From Asterias amurensis (Eukaryota; Echinodermata; Asteroidea; Forcipulatida; Asteriidae), in contig NC_092651.1 in the NCBI RefSeq assembly GCF_032118995.1, positions 7,976,785 through 8,040,784 of the forward strand: 64,000 nt of DNA, in the 5' to 3' direction. Every line of letters begins with the position of its first letter. Within the stretch, counting starts at the first letter, position 1. The notes under the pieces were generated by a model. The model had not been told where the DNA came from. It worked only from the letters and a program-made list of their open reading frames with translations, and searched no databases. Below are positions 37,201 to 47,850 of the stretch, piece after piece. Position numbers and translations under genes: made by a program.

Positions 37201-38861
37201 TTAGAATTTGAGGTCTCGAAATCAAGCATCTAAAAGCACACAACTTCGTGTGACAAGGGTGTTTTTTCTTTCATTATTATCTCGTAACTTCGATGACCAT
37301 TTGAGCTCAAATTTTCACAGGTTTGTTATTTTATGCATTATGTTGAGATACAGCAAGTGAGAAGCCTGATCTTTGACAATAACCAATAGTGTCCACTTCC
37401 TTTAAAAATGAGAATAAGGAAACACATTTTTTTAAATTATACTTTAAAATATACTTACATGATCTACCTTTGCTTCCTCCTTAAACTGATACATCATCTT
37501 TAGCTCCCCCTCCTCGCCCTTTACCATCTCTACCTTGGCACAACTTTCCTCTTTCTGTTCCTTCTGTTGCAAGTATTCTTCAACAATGCTCTCCACCTCT
37601 ACAACTTTCTCGATCTTTATCACATTTATCTTCATTCCTTTATCTATCTCTCCCTCTGTCTTCACCTCCTCTTGTCCGTTTGTTTTCTTCCTCTCGCCGA
37701 CTTTGGTTGTTTCTAGGTGACGAGGTACGCTGACTATCGGCCTTGGCTCATCGGAATCCAGTTCGGATGGCTCTTCCCCTACCTGTCGTATTAAAAGTAT
37801 CGGGAGTAAAATTCAGTAACTTATCACGACTCATAATCTAGGTTGTCGCTCTCCTCGATATATTTTAGCCAGTATTTAAAAAAAACTCTTTAGTATTCTG
37901 CCGTTGACTATGCAGTTTGAAACATCGTAACCAACCAGCTTTTATTTAGTAGGGGCAATAATTTGGCAGTTTCGTGCACTCTGTGGTAAAAGCTGGAATC
38001 TTGTTTTACCAAAACATAAACAATTAGTGTCATCTTTAAAATGACCTGTTTATCATGACCTTTCCAATGTCAAAGTGGAAATACTCCTTTGGTAAAATGT
38101 TAATGTGATTTACAATTTCGAATGAATGTTTCACTTTTGTGAAATACAAATCAATATAATTAAATAAAAGTCACCTGTGAGGCTTCCCTCTTCTGCGCAT
38201 GACCTCTACCACCGTCTTCCTTGTTATCAGTCACCATGGTAACGCATCCATCCTCATGACACGTGTAGATACTTGCATGTTTCTCATGATCTACACCGGA
38301 CGGTACATCCACTTCCCCGGCCTTCATGATCCTGGAGGCGATGGAATTAGCGATGACGACCTGCTCTTCCGGGGTGTGCATTTCATTACCATTGCAATTC
38401 TTTCAGCTAAACACTCATATTTTGGATCGGTCTCATTGGAATGTGGCGGATCATAATTCCGGATCAGTTCATTGATCCGTTGTGCTATAATGTGTGAGAT
38501 ACAATTAAATGTTCTTAATGATGTTGGAAGCATGGTGTGAATAATAAGAATAAACTTTAAATACATCGGTAACTTGCGGGTACAACCATGTATTGATCTC
38601 TGTAGTTAGTGTTTGCGCTAAAAAGAGCCGGTTTTGGTAGTATACTCTGTTCGTCTTTTGAAGATATGCCAATTTGGAAATAATGTTTTGTTTATTGAAT
38701 TGAAATGAGTTGAACCATAAACATGAAAAACCAAACACTGGTAAAATTTCTCTGCCCGAGTCCAACCAAAAGCAGATATGAATTTATGTTTCTTGAAAGC
38801 AATAACTGTACTAATTATTGTAGTAGACAAGTGTCTTACCTCCTGGGTTTACGTCACTCAT
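34074..38861 (-). CDS. Gene D: seven-exon acidic protein, unrecognised
   Basis: Seven minus-strand exons, 38861-38840, 38484-38175, 37782-37459, 36916-36490, 35343-35170, 34972-34859 and 34261-34074, have good GT/AG sites and matching phases (1,0,0,1,1,1). The product is about 518 residues. It starts MSDVNPG, has a long Glu/Lys-rich low-complexity middle with likely coiled coil, a Ser- and Asp-rich part (SWSSISDLDTVSLLTS), and a basic tail (FWSRIFGRRQSKRDRK) that ends in FTCCCVQPLD. There is no signal peptide or membrane segment, so it is likely intracellular. I do not recognise a family. Exon 2 needs one more base to stay in frame. A MITE sits in intron 3 and a 60-bp direct repeat in intron 4. 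Confidence 0.7.
34859..34972 (-). CDS. Gene D exon 6
   Basis: The 114-bp phase 1-1 exon reads DEIKDATSITSKIFILDGDD and then a Gln/Asp-rich part ending ISICSK. The acceptor is TTCCACAG and the donor AAAAG|GTATTC. Confidence 0.7.
35170..35343 (-). CDS. Gene D exon 5
   Basis: The 174-bp phase 1-1 exon reads ELTSWSSISDLDTVSLLTSI, then an acidic stretch ending DEVWDDYVNGDIG. The acceptor is ATTCTTCAG and the donor GGGG|GTAAGG. Confidence 0.7.
35397..35565 (+). mobile_element. Possible degenerate tRNA-derived SINE
   Basis: Two B-box-like motifs, GGTTCGAACC and GGTTCGAATCC, flank a block reading CGGGAAAGTACTGAGTGTAC. From memory the block resembles a conserved core found in some deuterostome SINEs; this is unchecked. 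Confidence 0.3.
35663..35722 (+). repeat. 60-bp direct repeat, copy 1 (gene D intron 4)
   Basis: The 60 bp from GATCATTCTG to TTCACCCAACAG is identical to 36,166-36,225. Here it is followed by GTAAAG, a plausible splice donor on the plus strand. Confidence 0.85.
36166..36225 (+). repeat. 60-bp direct repeat, copy 2 (gene D intron 4)
   Basis: Identical to copy 1. Here it is followed by ATTCACCG and, 20 bp on, an AATAAA. Its own end TTCACCCAACAG looks like a splice acceptor. Confidence 0.85.
36490..36916 (-). CDS. Gene D exon 4: Glu-rich region
   Basis: The 427-bp exon is phase 0 in and phase 1 out, with acceptor AATCCTCAG and donor GAAG|GTAAGG. It encodes about 142 residues, over a quarter of them Glu, and reads as disordered acidic sequence. 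The plus-strand open frames here are shadows of this bias. Confidence 0.7.
37018..37405 (+). mobile_element. GGACACTATTGGTAATT-family MITE, gene D intron 3
   Basis: The most complete copy in the window: TTAAAGGCAGTGGACACTAT at the left and ACCAATAGTGTCCACTTCC at the right, about 388 bp. Confidence 0.75.
37459..37782 (-). CDS. Gene D exon 3: charged region
   Basis: The 324-bp phase 0-0 exon encodes 108 residues rich in Glu, Lys and Val (VGEEPSELDSDEPRPIVS to FKEEAKVDH). Spacing of Val/Ile/Leu in the middle suggests a coiled coil. The acceptor is ACGACAG and the donor CAT|GTAAGT. Confidence 0.7.
38175..38484 (-). CDS. Gene D exon 2 (frame changes inside)
   Basis: The acceptor ACATTATAG opens AQRINELIRNYDPP and continues to AERIAMVM. 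The other half (MHTPEEQVVIANSIASRIMK to KREASQ) is in a different frame and leads to a phase-0 donor CACAG|GTGACT. The exon is 310 bp and one extra base near 38,380 would join the halves. This may be a sequencing error, a real frameshift, or a missed short exon. Confidence 0.55.
38573..38666 (+). mobile_element. Short Penelope-like terminal fragment in gene D intron 1
   Basis: Reads GCGGGTACAACCATGTATTG, AAGAGCCGGTTTTGG and ACTCTGTTCGTCTTTTGAAG; a degenerate copy of the same family. Confidence 0.4.
38840..38861 (-). CDS. Gene D exon 1 (coding part)
   Basis: The exon encodes MSDVNPG plus one base. The ATG context is AAAATGAG and the donor is GGAG|GTAAGAC. The single leftover G joins CA of the next exon to give Ala. 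Confidence 0.6.
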
Positions 38862-41682
38862 TTTCGGTCCGTTTTTATCTTGCTGATAAGATGCAGAACT
38901 GTCAAACTTTGAAACTTTGAAAAGCTGCAAATCGTATATAAATCTTGCACTAGCAACAGCAAATTGAAATATGAAGCATGTTCTGTTTATTTTCCTGCAT
39001 ATGTACCCATTGGTAACGTATGCGTACAAACCGCGCCTCCAGACGCGGATGCGCGCGTTTAGAGATTAATGTTCTCTTCTGGAACATTTACTAGTTATAC
39101 AGTGCCACACTTTCCACCAATGGAAACCCTGCATTTTAGGTGACGTAAAAAAAACGTAAACAGCGCCCTCTTCAGGGTCAAAGAAAGACTTTTCATTGGT
39201 TAAGAGTTGGGCGTGTTGCGCACTCACGACGTGCTTTGTATACGCAAGGCCGTTTGTTGGGACATGGGATGGGTATGGGATGGGTGTAGGCCTAATATTT
39301 ATTTGTTTTCTACAAGTATAACATCCCAAGTTGATTTTTTTTCAATAATTAATAATGACCCATCACGATTAAGTAGAATTCATTCAGCCATATGAGAACC
39401 ACGGCAAAATCCGTGTTTTTAAATCTGTAGGGAAACATAAAAACGCGGGACAAAGTTGTTGTTGTAAGCGAGTAGCATAGCGTCCTCATGCGTTGTAAAA
39501 AGGCCAGTCTCGTGTATTGTCGTCTGCGGGCAAGTTTGTTGTTGTTGAGACACCACGTTGCGGTAGACAACATTATTTCTATTACTTCCTACAAAGTTAT
39601 CATTTCGGCATTATCAAAATTCAGAACATATTATAAATACAGAATAGAATTACATGTTTTCCGTTTTCTCAATTAAAAATGGGCATGCCATCTCATTGTG
39701 GTGAATTAACTTGTGTAATGATTTTCAAGTACAAAACCCATACAGTGTTAGCTTGTAGCTTTAGCTTGTACTTGTAGCTTACTTTGCTCCATGAAACAAG
39801 TGTCGAACTCATGTTGTTTTCATGTGTGCCCCCCTCCTCGCCTTCACTTTACCAGTATCGTCTCGTGCCTTAGTGCACGAAACACTTCATGATGGAATAT
39901 CCACAACCCCTATACTCCTTTTCATATAGCCTGTTGATATTTTTTCTCTACTTCTATTACCGACCAACCAGTATATTATGTTGACTCTTGTTTTCGTTGA
40001 ATATGAATGACAGCCTCATATTGGATAGGTATTGAAAAGGGGTCAAATACTCGTCACAGTCTTACAGTAAAAACAAACCCAACAAATCAATCATTGAACG
40101 TTGAATTATTCTGCCAATAAATCATATTGTATACTAGTTAATAACACGAACTGTTAACAGCCAAAATTTTGAATGATTTTTTCAATGTAAAACAAAAACG
40201 ACTGACAAAAAATAACCCACCAGCTCATTTCTGCGTCGTTTTCAATTTGGGGAAAAAACCAACCAACCAAACATTAAGCTGCGTGTGCGCCACCATTGTA
40301 AATAAATTCCCATAGTAACAAATGCTAAAATGTTAATTATTAAAAAGTACTAAAACAAATAATGTTATGTCTTTCAGTCTCTTGATACCCATCAGAAATA
40401 TTGTCAGACAACTTCACTTCAGATTTCTTTTCAATTTTTGGTAGGTCCGTAATTTGGAATTATTTGCTAATTACCCCCCCCCCCAAAAAAAAAAAAACAT
40501 CCTCTCCCCGGTTTTTGTTTTAAACCGACTCGCTGCCAGATTCTCTCACTTTTTTTTTTAACTTTTTTTAAAACGTATTTTGGGGGCTGTTCAGTTTTTA
40601 ATTGCTAGGGTTCCCTGTTTTTAGGGGGGTGGGGTGGGGCTGATTTATTCCATAGTTGGGTGTCAATGTAAAAGATTGTTCCCACAACATCCCGTGCACT
40701 TTTGTAGTGTCTTGTAGTGGTTTTTCAAATCTTCTATTCTATTCATAGTCATTTTGTTTTAATGAACCTATGTGGCCCCGTAGTGGTGCAATTTTATGTA
40801 TTTTTTTCTGTGTAAATTGTTATCAACATTTTTACCCTGTAATATCACATTATTCAGCTTTGAGCTGCAAGTTATTTTTGTTTATTACAAATAAATGAAT
40901 AAATGCATTCCTCCCATCTCAAGCCAATTAGTATTAACTTGCCTAAATTTATCAAATCTCCTCACAAGTTGAAGCACAGAGCCCCAGGTTGATAAACTTT
41001 TGTAATTCCTCAATCTATTAAATGCATGACCACAAAACGTTCTTGTTCAAAATATTGTGAGGGCGTAACTGATGATAATCACCTTGGCGCATGACTTTTG
41101 ACCTATAGTTAGGTAAACACGTATGGGGGGGGGGGCGGGGGCACGACACAAAATCTCCCGGTGGGGGGGGGGGGGCTCCTCACTCGTATTGTATAGCTCC
41201 CGGATGACATTATCTTAATAAGGTCTAACATTATTTTAGTTACACAAATAATATACCAAATACACAAAGGTTGTATGGTTTTTATGATATTTGTATTAAA
41301 TGATTTATTTTAACATAAAGAACGTGATAAGTTAGGCTTGATGTGTGGAAACATCCTTACAATATCAAAGCTTCGGACAACATGATGAGAGATATAAAAA
41401 AAAACATATTTGTGTACATCGATACCAAAGGCTTACCGAGTACTTTTTATAAAATAAGTAGCCATGATTTATAAAAAACACTGGTATAAAAACAATTTGT
41501 CTTGGAATTTAGAATTTTGATTTTGAACTTGAACGTTGTCAGAAATTTGCAATCCTATATAAATGTGAACCTGCTAGACTCGATTTCACAAAACACTGAA
41601 CTTCACCTGAAAACGATTTCGTCCATATTGCCAATTTGTTCGTGATTTGAAAGCCTTATGTGACATCACACTATGAACAAAT

Positions 41683-42000
41683 AAAGGCACTGGACACTTG
41701 TGTAAAAATACCAGTCTTCACACTTGGTGTATCTTCACATGTGCATAAAATAACAAACCTGTGAAAGTTTGGACTCAATTGGTCGTTTGAGTTGCAAGGG
41801 AATGATGGAAGAAAACAATTCGTGCTTTGAGAAGACTAATAAAAGACTTCAGGCCTGAAGTATTTTATTATTTGAGTGCAAAATTAACTCTTTCTCAAAA
41901 ACCACGTTCTTTCAGAAGGAGCCGTTTCCCACAATGTTTTGGAGTTTGGACTCGTATAAGTAATTTTGAGTAGTCGCCAATAGTGTCCAGTACCTATAAA
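41683..42000 (-). mobile_element. GGACACTATTGGTAATT-family MITE, right duplication
   Basis: Counterpart of the copy at 30,985. Confidence 0.6.
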
Positions 42001-42128
42001 GCAGGTAATATTGATAGGTAGTTCAGATCAAATTTTACTCTTTGTGAAATCGAGTCTAGGTTCAGACTTAGTGATATTTATCATAAGATGAGTGGTTAAT
42101 ATGCCCACAGAGAGATTTGTTTTCACTG

Positions 42129-42252
42129 TCAAAATATATTAGTAAAAACAACGCTAATTAGTCATATGAGACATGATTTTGATGTAAGTTAGTCAAAACC
42201 ATGTCTCGTACGACTAATTAGTGTTGTTTTGACTAATATAGTTTTAGAGTGT
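42129..42252. mobile_element. Palindromic MITE, CACTGTCAAAATATATTAG ends
   Basis: Arms CACTGTCAAAATATATTAGT and ACTAATATAGTTTTAGAGTG form a hairpin. The left duplication has the empty site at about 31,425. Confidence 0.7.
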
Positions 42253-43499
42253 TTTGGCACCACACTTAGCTGCATAGCAGTTAAGATTGATGCACATTTT
42301 AAAATCAACTTTCTTCTTTATGAATTCACTACCTTTTCTAAAAATAGATATGCCCCACCGGTTTCGTACAAAAGTAGTCAATTCACGAAACACTGATTGT
42401 GTGTGAATATATCACAAAATAATATTAACATGAATTCCTATTGAAACTGCATAGTTGTAATGACAAAACGGCAGTGACTGGTGAGTAATGAATCAGAGTG
42501 ACGTAATGGTTGGTGAGCTCTGTGATTGGTTGATACAATGAGTCTAAAGTAGCTTACGAGAATTAATTGTGATAACAAAAGGTTTGTTCGACCGCTCCGA
42601 AAAAAATGTTTACTTTATGTTGCACTCGCTACAGCTATATTAGTCTTCAATAGTTTGCATCTTCGACATTTTTCAAATTTTGTGAAAGAAATCCCGAAAC
42701 TACAAAATTTGTTTAATAAATAATAAGTAAATGAGTGTTTTTTTAAAAGAGGCAAACCGTTCAAGCACTCTTACAATCAACCACAGCGGGTCTCGATCAT
42801 CAACATGAACCCAAAGAACTTTAACCAAATGAATGGAAGCACAAAGATACTTGTTTACCTGCAAGTGTTGAAGTTTTACAAGTATACCAAATCAAAGTAG
42901 TAGCCAGTAACGCACAAGCAAGGCAAACAACCCACCAGAAATGTTGCCACCCGTGCCGTGGTTTTGTGACACACAAAGGACTTCACCAAAGATAGTTTGA
43001 TTTGTAGACAGGAAACAAGACGAAAGATAATGTGACAGAATTGGATGAAATTATGGTATTTAAATGAAAGATAGACTTAAAACCTTGTAGGAATTGAACT
43101 CTTGCAAGTATACCAGTGATTGCGACCCGTGCCGTGGTTTTGTGCCATTTAAACCAACACGCTCAGCTAAAGATGCTGCAAAGAGCACACAAAGGACTTC
43201 ACTAAAGATGATGAGATCGGTAGATAGGAAAAAAGACGAAATATAATGTGATCAGAATTGGTTGAAAATGTGGTAATGAAATGTATAGGGGTAGACTTGA
43301 AACCCATGATAACAGAGCAAGAAGTGTACACAGATATTCCATCAAGGGAAAAGCAACAGACCAATGTAACTGGTATGAAAAACATCAGAATGGTAACTGA
43401 TGATATCTAAGACAAAGAAATGCAGTAGCTGTGATGAGAAATATATTGCTTGTGTTTTTGTACGATAAATATCAGAGTTCACACGTGAAAGTGTTCAGT

Positions 43500-43800
43500 T
43501 TTGGTCTATTGTCATTATCTTGCCATAATGTGCCATAATGTTTGTGCCAGCTCGGTGTTTCATGATTTCAATTTGCTGTAGTGTTTTGTACTTTTATATG
43601 TTATTATCTATATTTTTAAAATTCATGCTTTTATTTTCTGTATTTTTATAAACATGTATGTTATTGTTGGAGGGGTCTGGGAGGGCACATCGCTTTGATG
43701 ACAGTTTGTAAAACTTTTGCCTTACCCTGGACGGCCCCTGCCAACAAAGAATTATGTCCGAAGATTTAAAATAAAATAATAAAATAAAACTTCGGGAGTG
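43500..43800 (+). other. AT-rich stretch ending in an AATAAA-rich tail
   Basis: Ends AAAATAAAATAATAAAATAA after a GGGGTCTGGGAGGGC block; it looks like the 3' end of a retroelement, but no coding part is present. Confidence 0.3.
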
Positions 43801-43842
43801 ACGTCAGTGCACCTCGGGCCAGCCCCAAGTGACCCAATCCAC

Positions 43843-43921
43843 AAGTGGTGCCCACGTTCGTCCTGGAAAAAAAATAATACGCAACATCGGGGTCGACCCA
43901 GGGAAGCTAAACGAACGCACC
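43843..43921. mobile_element. Half of a GGGTGCGTTCG foldback MITE at the truncated unit's edge
   Basis: Only the right arm (to GCTAAACGAACGCACCC) is present, exactly where the match to unit 1 begins. Confidence 0.65.
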
Positions 43922-44393
43922 CACTGTTGTAGTTCTGAGCATGCGCACGTTACAGAAAACAACGGATTTACATGGTAGGTCTGCTGCCACACAGCGTCCT
44001 AAAAGGTTTAACAAGTACACAACGTGCTTCCCCAGATAAAGACAGGTACCTGCTACCATATGCTGCTTGATCCAGTGTTTCCATTGTATAACCATGACCA
44101 TTGGATAAATGTAGTGACTAAAAGCTACCGCACCTTGGTTTGTTTTGATTGGGTCTGAGGTTACCTCGGACAACCAATCAAAACACAGATATTGAAAGGT
44201 TACTTGCAATATTGTAATGTTGGTGCAGAATTTGACTACGTATCTTTATGTGAAATGAATTTAGGTCAAAGGTGAATGTACAGACGCACGCCGGCTGGAG
44301 GCCGGCCGGTCTCTGGCGTTATTCACGAGCCTCGAAGTGTGACGTCAGATGTTCAGGCTACAGAGAGGTTTCTTTTGTGAGTCCTTTAGTAGA

Positions 44394-46191
44394 AGGTCCT
44401 TTAGTGTATTTTTTATATTTCCCTCATTTATTTTATTGGTCAAGAGTTTAGAGATGCAATGAATATTCATTTAGTTCTGTGATGCAGTCAGTGAACTACA
44501 GTTGAGTGAACAAGTCCTTATTTGGGAAGACATGAGTGGGCTGATGTAGGGTGTATGTGTGTGCATTGAGAGGTGACTATTGTTCTGTAGAGTGGGTGCC
44601 ATGGTTGGGTGAGCTTAAGAATTCCTTGCAGCCTTAGATTAGGGTGTGGTTGGTCATTCCAAGATCTGCTATCAGGGAGGTCAGACATATTGCAGGACCT
44701 TCATGCAGAATTTTGTTTGATAAATTGTATCATTGCGACAAATTGAAGATTTTGCTGTTTCAACAGAAAGCTATAACAGGCAGACACCGTTTAAGTTTAA
44801 AGGGAACTCCTAACCGTAAGTTGTGAATTATTTTGTGAACAAATATTGCTTTGAAATTCATTCTAAGTTTAGTACGAAAATGTACAGTTTGATAGTTTAT
44901 GATTATAGTGCAAACCAAGTGTAGAAACTATTTGATTATAAGCATTTCCAGACAGAACTGTTCAATTATCATTATGGTATCGGTATGGTTGGTATTGATT
45001 TTGTAGATGGCACTGGTTCCGGGTTAAACAGTTTGCGACAGACATTAATCGGGATACTCCATCTTCCTACCACCCTACACTGGATGAACCATGATTGAGC
45101 TAACCATTTGAACTGATGTGGAATTTTGTCAAGAATGAAGACTGGGTATAGCTTCAAGCTTTTTATCCTCTGAACGGATTCCGTCGAAAGAACAGCTAGC
45201 CCGATAATTTTGGAACACTGGTTCTGTATGTAAAAACTCTATGCTTGTATATATATATATATTTATCATCGGAAGATGGGAGCAATTTATTAAGTAATTT
45301 TTGTCTTCCATGAGAGTAAAGACACTTTTTGTAGATAGTCAGTAAAAGCCAGGTTGGATTGCAATTTTGTATTTGCTGACATTATACATTTAACATTTAG
45401 GAGAATAATTTTCTTCTTCTATAGCCATACATTTTGGGAAGAAGTTTTGCTATTGAGATTAAGGGAGTTGTTTTTATTCTCCAGTTGTGAAAAGAAGTTG
45501 GAAAGAAATTTTGCTATTGAGATTAAGGGAGTTGTTTTATTCTCCAGTTGTGAAAAAGAAGTTGGAAAGAAATTTTGCTATTGAGATTAAGGGAGTTGTT
45601 TTTATTCTCCAGTTGTGAAAAGAAGTTGGAAAGAATTAAGGGAGTTGTTTTATTCTCCAGTTGTGAAAAGAAGTTGGAAAGAAATAATTGTTATTTGAGA
45701 TTAAGGGAGTTGTTTTACACTCCAGTTGTGAGCAGAAGTTGGATTAAGAAGTTTTTCTAAGACGTAATTTAGATTTGAAGTTAAGTGGAGGGTTCTACTA
45801 GCCCAAGTTATTATATTGACATTTAAAGAAGTTTGTGGAGTTTGAGAACAGAGTATAGTTTTTCTTTATTGATTTTCATTGAAGATAGTAAGTGAAGTGA
45901 AGTTCAGAACGTTTTTGAGGTTTGAAGTTTTGATTTAGGTGAAGTAAGGATAGATAAATTATTTTGGTTTAATTTTGGAGGAGATTTTATTTGAATCAAG
46001 GAATTGTAATTAGAGCCAAAGAATATTGGACATGTTGATTGATAGTGTTCGATGAGGAATTTCATAATTAAATACTGATGTATATAGTAAATTAGAAGTG
46101 CTTCTTTCACTGTTCATTTATTTCATGAGTGCATGGCTTGTTCGTCTTTCTTACATTTGTTGGTTGGAGCCACATCCCGTGGTTATGTGAC
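44394..46191. other. 1.8 kb of foreign DNA replacing part of the truncated unit
   Basis: Absent from units 1 and 2, where 7,101-7,397 or its equivalent stands instead. It is AT-rich and holds the 64-bp tandem repeat and no convincing coding region. It supplies the chimeric tail of gene B. I could not assign it to a known element class. Confidence 0.6.
45440..45750 (+). repeat. 64-bp tandem repeat, about 4.5 units
   Basis: Unit parts are TTTTGCTATTGAGATTAAGG, GAGTTGTTTTTATTCTCCAG and TTGTGAAAAGAAGTTGGAAA. Some units have internal deletions. Confidence 0.8.
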
Positions 46192-46521
46192 ACTGGGCAC
46201 AGATGAATTTAGCATCTTGACAGGTATGGCCGGTCAAGTCAAAGCCATAGCTGACGTCGTTGAAGACGACTTTACCCTCCATTTCCGAAGAAGGCCGTTC
46301 TCTTTCAGGCAAAGCTTTCTGCATGACGGTGCCAGACAGCTCGTTCTGCCCGTTTTCACTGCTAGACATCCACACCCTCACTGTCCATATTCCTCGATGG
46401 TGCTGTGTCCATGGAACTGCCTCCGAATACTTCACTTTCAGCTGCAGAGCAATCTCATTTGCTTTGCCTTGTTTTATGGAAGCTTGTGGCACCTCTGGAT
46501 TAATCTCATTCACACTAACAT
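46151..46521 (-). pseudogene. Gene B chimeric C-terminal exon
   Basis: The exon shares the acceptor and about 110 residues with the other two copies (IPW is VPW here and KHDRGVW is QHHRGIW). It then runs into unrelated DNA and ends CHITTGCGSNQQM. Two of the four domain cysteines and the normal tail are lost. Confidence 0.7.
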
Positions 46522-47150
46522 CTGTATGGTATTAGGAATGTAAATTATGTTTTAGTTCCTCTTCTCAACACTCTTAAAAACACACGGGTCAGATTACTGA
46601 TCCACTTCTGGGTCTGGTTAACCAAGAAACTGGTTTAAATAAAGACTATAGGATTATGCATCATTTTGACCCACTTTTAATGGCTTTTTATATAAAATAA
46701 AAAACTCGGGTCAGAAGAGATTATTTTGAGGTCAGACTGACAGGAAACTGGTAAAAAAGAAGAGATTCTGACTAATATTCTGCGTAATTTTGATTCACTT
46801 GTTGGGACCCGGTTAGGGTTAATTGATCCGGCAGCTGCCTCGATGCATTTGTTGCCTTTTTTAAACGTTCCGTTTTTGGGCGGAAATTTGTCTTTTTGTT
46901 AAAAAGAAATAAAAAAATCCGGGGCATCCGTCCTCCCCCACCCCACCCCAAGGTTATAAAAACGACAACGATCACGACGCAAAGAGACTACTTCAATGGA
47001 TGTTTTCAGCTATCATCATCATTAGACCGTGTAAGTTTGATGTTAATCTGTGATCTTCACCATTTTGTTTTCTTACCAATTTTTTAACGTTCCGTTAAAC
47101 TTATGTAGTGAAAAACACTTTTGAAAGCTTAAATGTTAGAGATGACTTAC

Positions 47151-47345
47151 TGTAGCCGCAAATCTTGCAGCATTCCCCTTCAATTTCAATTCTTTGTCTG
47201 CAATCAAGTGGTGGACATGTAAGATACTGACAACTCAAAGTGGAATTATCACAGTCGCAGTACGAACAGTCATTCAGCGCCTTTCGCTCACCATGACGTA
47301 TAATTTGGTCATCGTACATACAGGAAAGCTCACGTGGGACCACAT
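47151..47345 (-). pseudogene. Gene B type A VWC exon
   Basis: The 195-bp phase 1-1 exon lacks one Val codon found in genes A and C (KALND for KVALND) and has Asp for Gly and Glu for Arg near CRQRI. All ten cysteines and both splice sites remain. Confidence 0.75.
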
Positions 47346-47467
47346 CTACAAAGGAAAGGTTAAACGAAAAACTCAATTCAACAAAGCTTTGTACTACTAT
47401 GAGGTTGTTTTTGAGGTGTCAACAGTTTGTTTATAAAAATACACTCTGAAAACTAAGACATACATGG

Positions 47468-47552
47468 TAATTCGACATTGGGCATCCCCATCGGTTTGTA
47501 CAGCGAATGTCAACTTTGCTATTTCGATGTTGGTCAACTTTGCTATTTCTGA
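47468..47552 (+). repeat. Minisatellite remnant at array junction
   Basis: One and a half units of the 53-bp repeat, cut at GCTATTT and joined to CTGAAGCCCC, the start of unit 2. Confidence 0.85.
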
Positions 47553-47850
47553 AGCCCCTCCCCCTCCACATTAAACTGTCTGTAGGTTATAATGATAACT
47601 TGTGTGTGTTTACGGAGGGTCACTTCATTGAACTGCATTTCTAGGGAATTCAGTTTATTGGTATCGAAATATATTTTTTGAGTCAAATCACAACCAGAAT
47701 CAGCAGTATACAGGTGTATCATGTTTCCAAATGATATGGATATATCATCTTGTCTTTTGATGACTGTAGGTATTTCAACTGAAGACAGGTTGACGTTATT
47801 ATGGTATCCATTCAAGTATGTCAATAACTATAATCAACTGAAACTGGGTA

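Larger units (their letters stand above)
39400..43490. repeat. Second segmental duplication, right copy
   Basis: Matches 29,160-32,400. It has about 330 bp extra at 39,835-40,165, a palindromic MITE at 42,129-42,252, and a short internal duplication (42,896-42,980 resembles 43,110-43,170). I see no gene in this stretch. Confidence 0.8.
46151..47345 (-). pseudogene. Gene B: truncated VWC gene, last two exons only
   Basis: Only the type A VWC exon (47345-47151) and the C-terminal exon (46521-46151) are present. The signal peptide and type B exons are missing because the unit breaks off inside the intronic minisatellite at about 47,552. The C-terminal exon is chimeric: after TCQDAKFICAQ the shared sequence ends at 46,192 and foreign DNA supplies a short tail to a TAA. 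On its own it has no promoter or start. Splice sites remain good, so it could serve as alternative 3' exons for gene C upstream, but that is speculation. Confidence 0.7.
43921..47552. repeat. Truncated array unit carrying gene B
   Basis: Matches unit 1 from 6,398 to about 9,070 with three changes: the foldback MITE at 6,804 is missing; 7,101-7,397 is replaced by 1.8 kb of other DNA (44,394-46,191); and 8,205-8,590 is lost. It stops inside the minisatellite and joins the next unit at a CTGAAGCCCC junction. Confidence 0.85.

Noticed and set aside
44394-46191. Solo LTR of a retroelement
   Set aside because: The block ends in ACA-like sequence, but I found no matching target repeat and it replaces rather than interrupts unit DNA, so the call is not supported.
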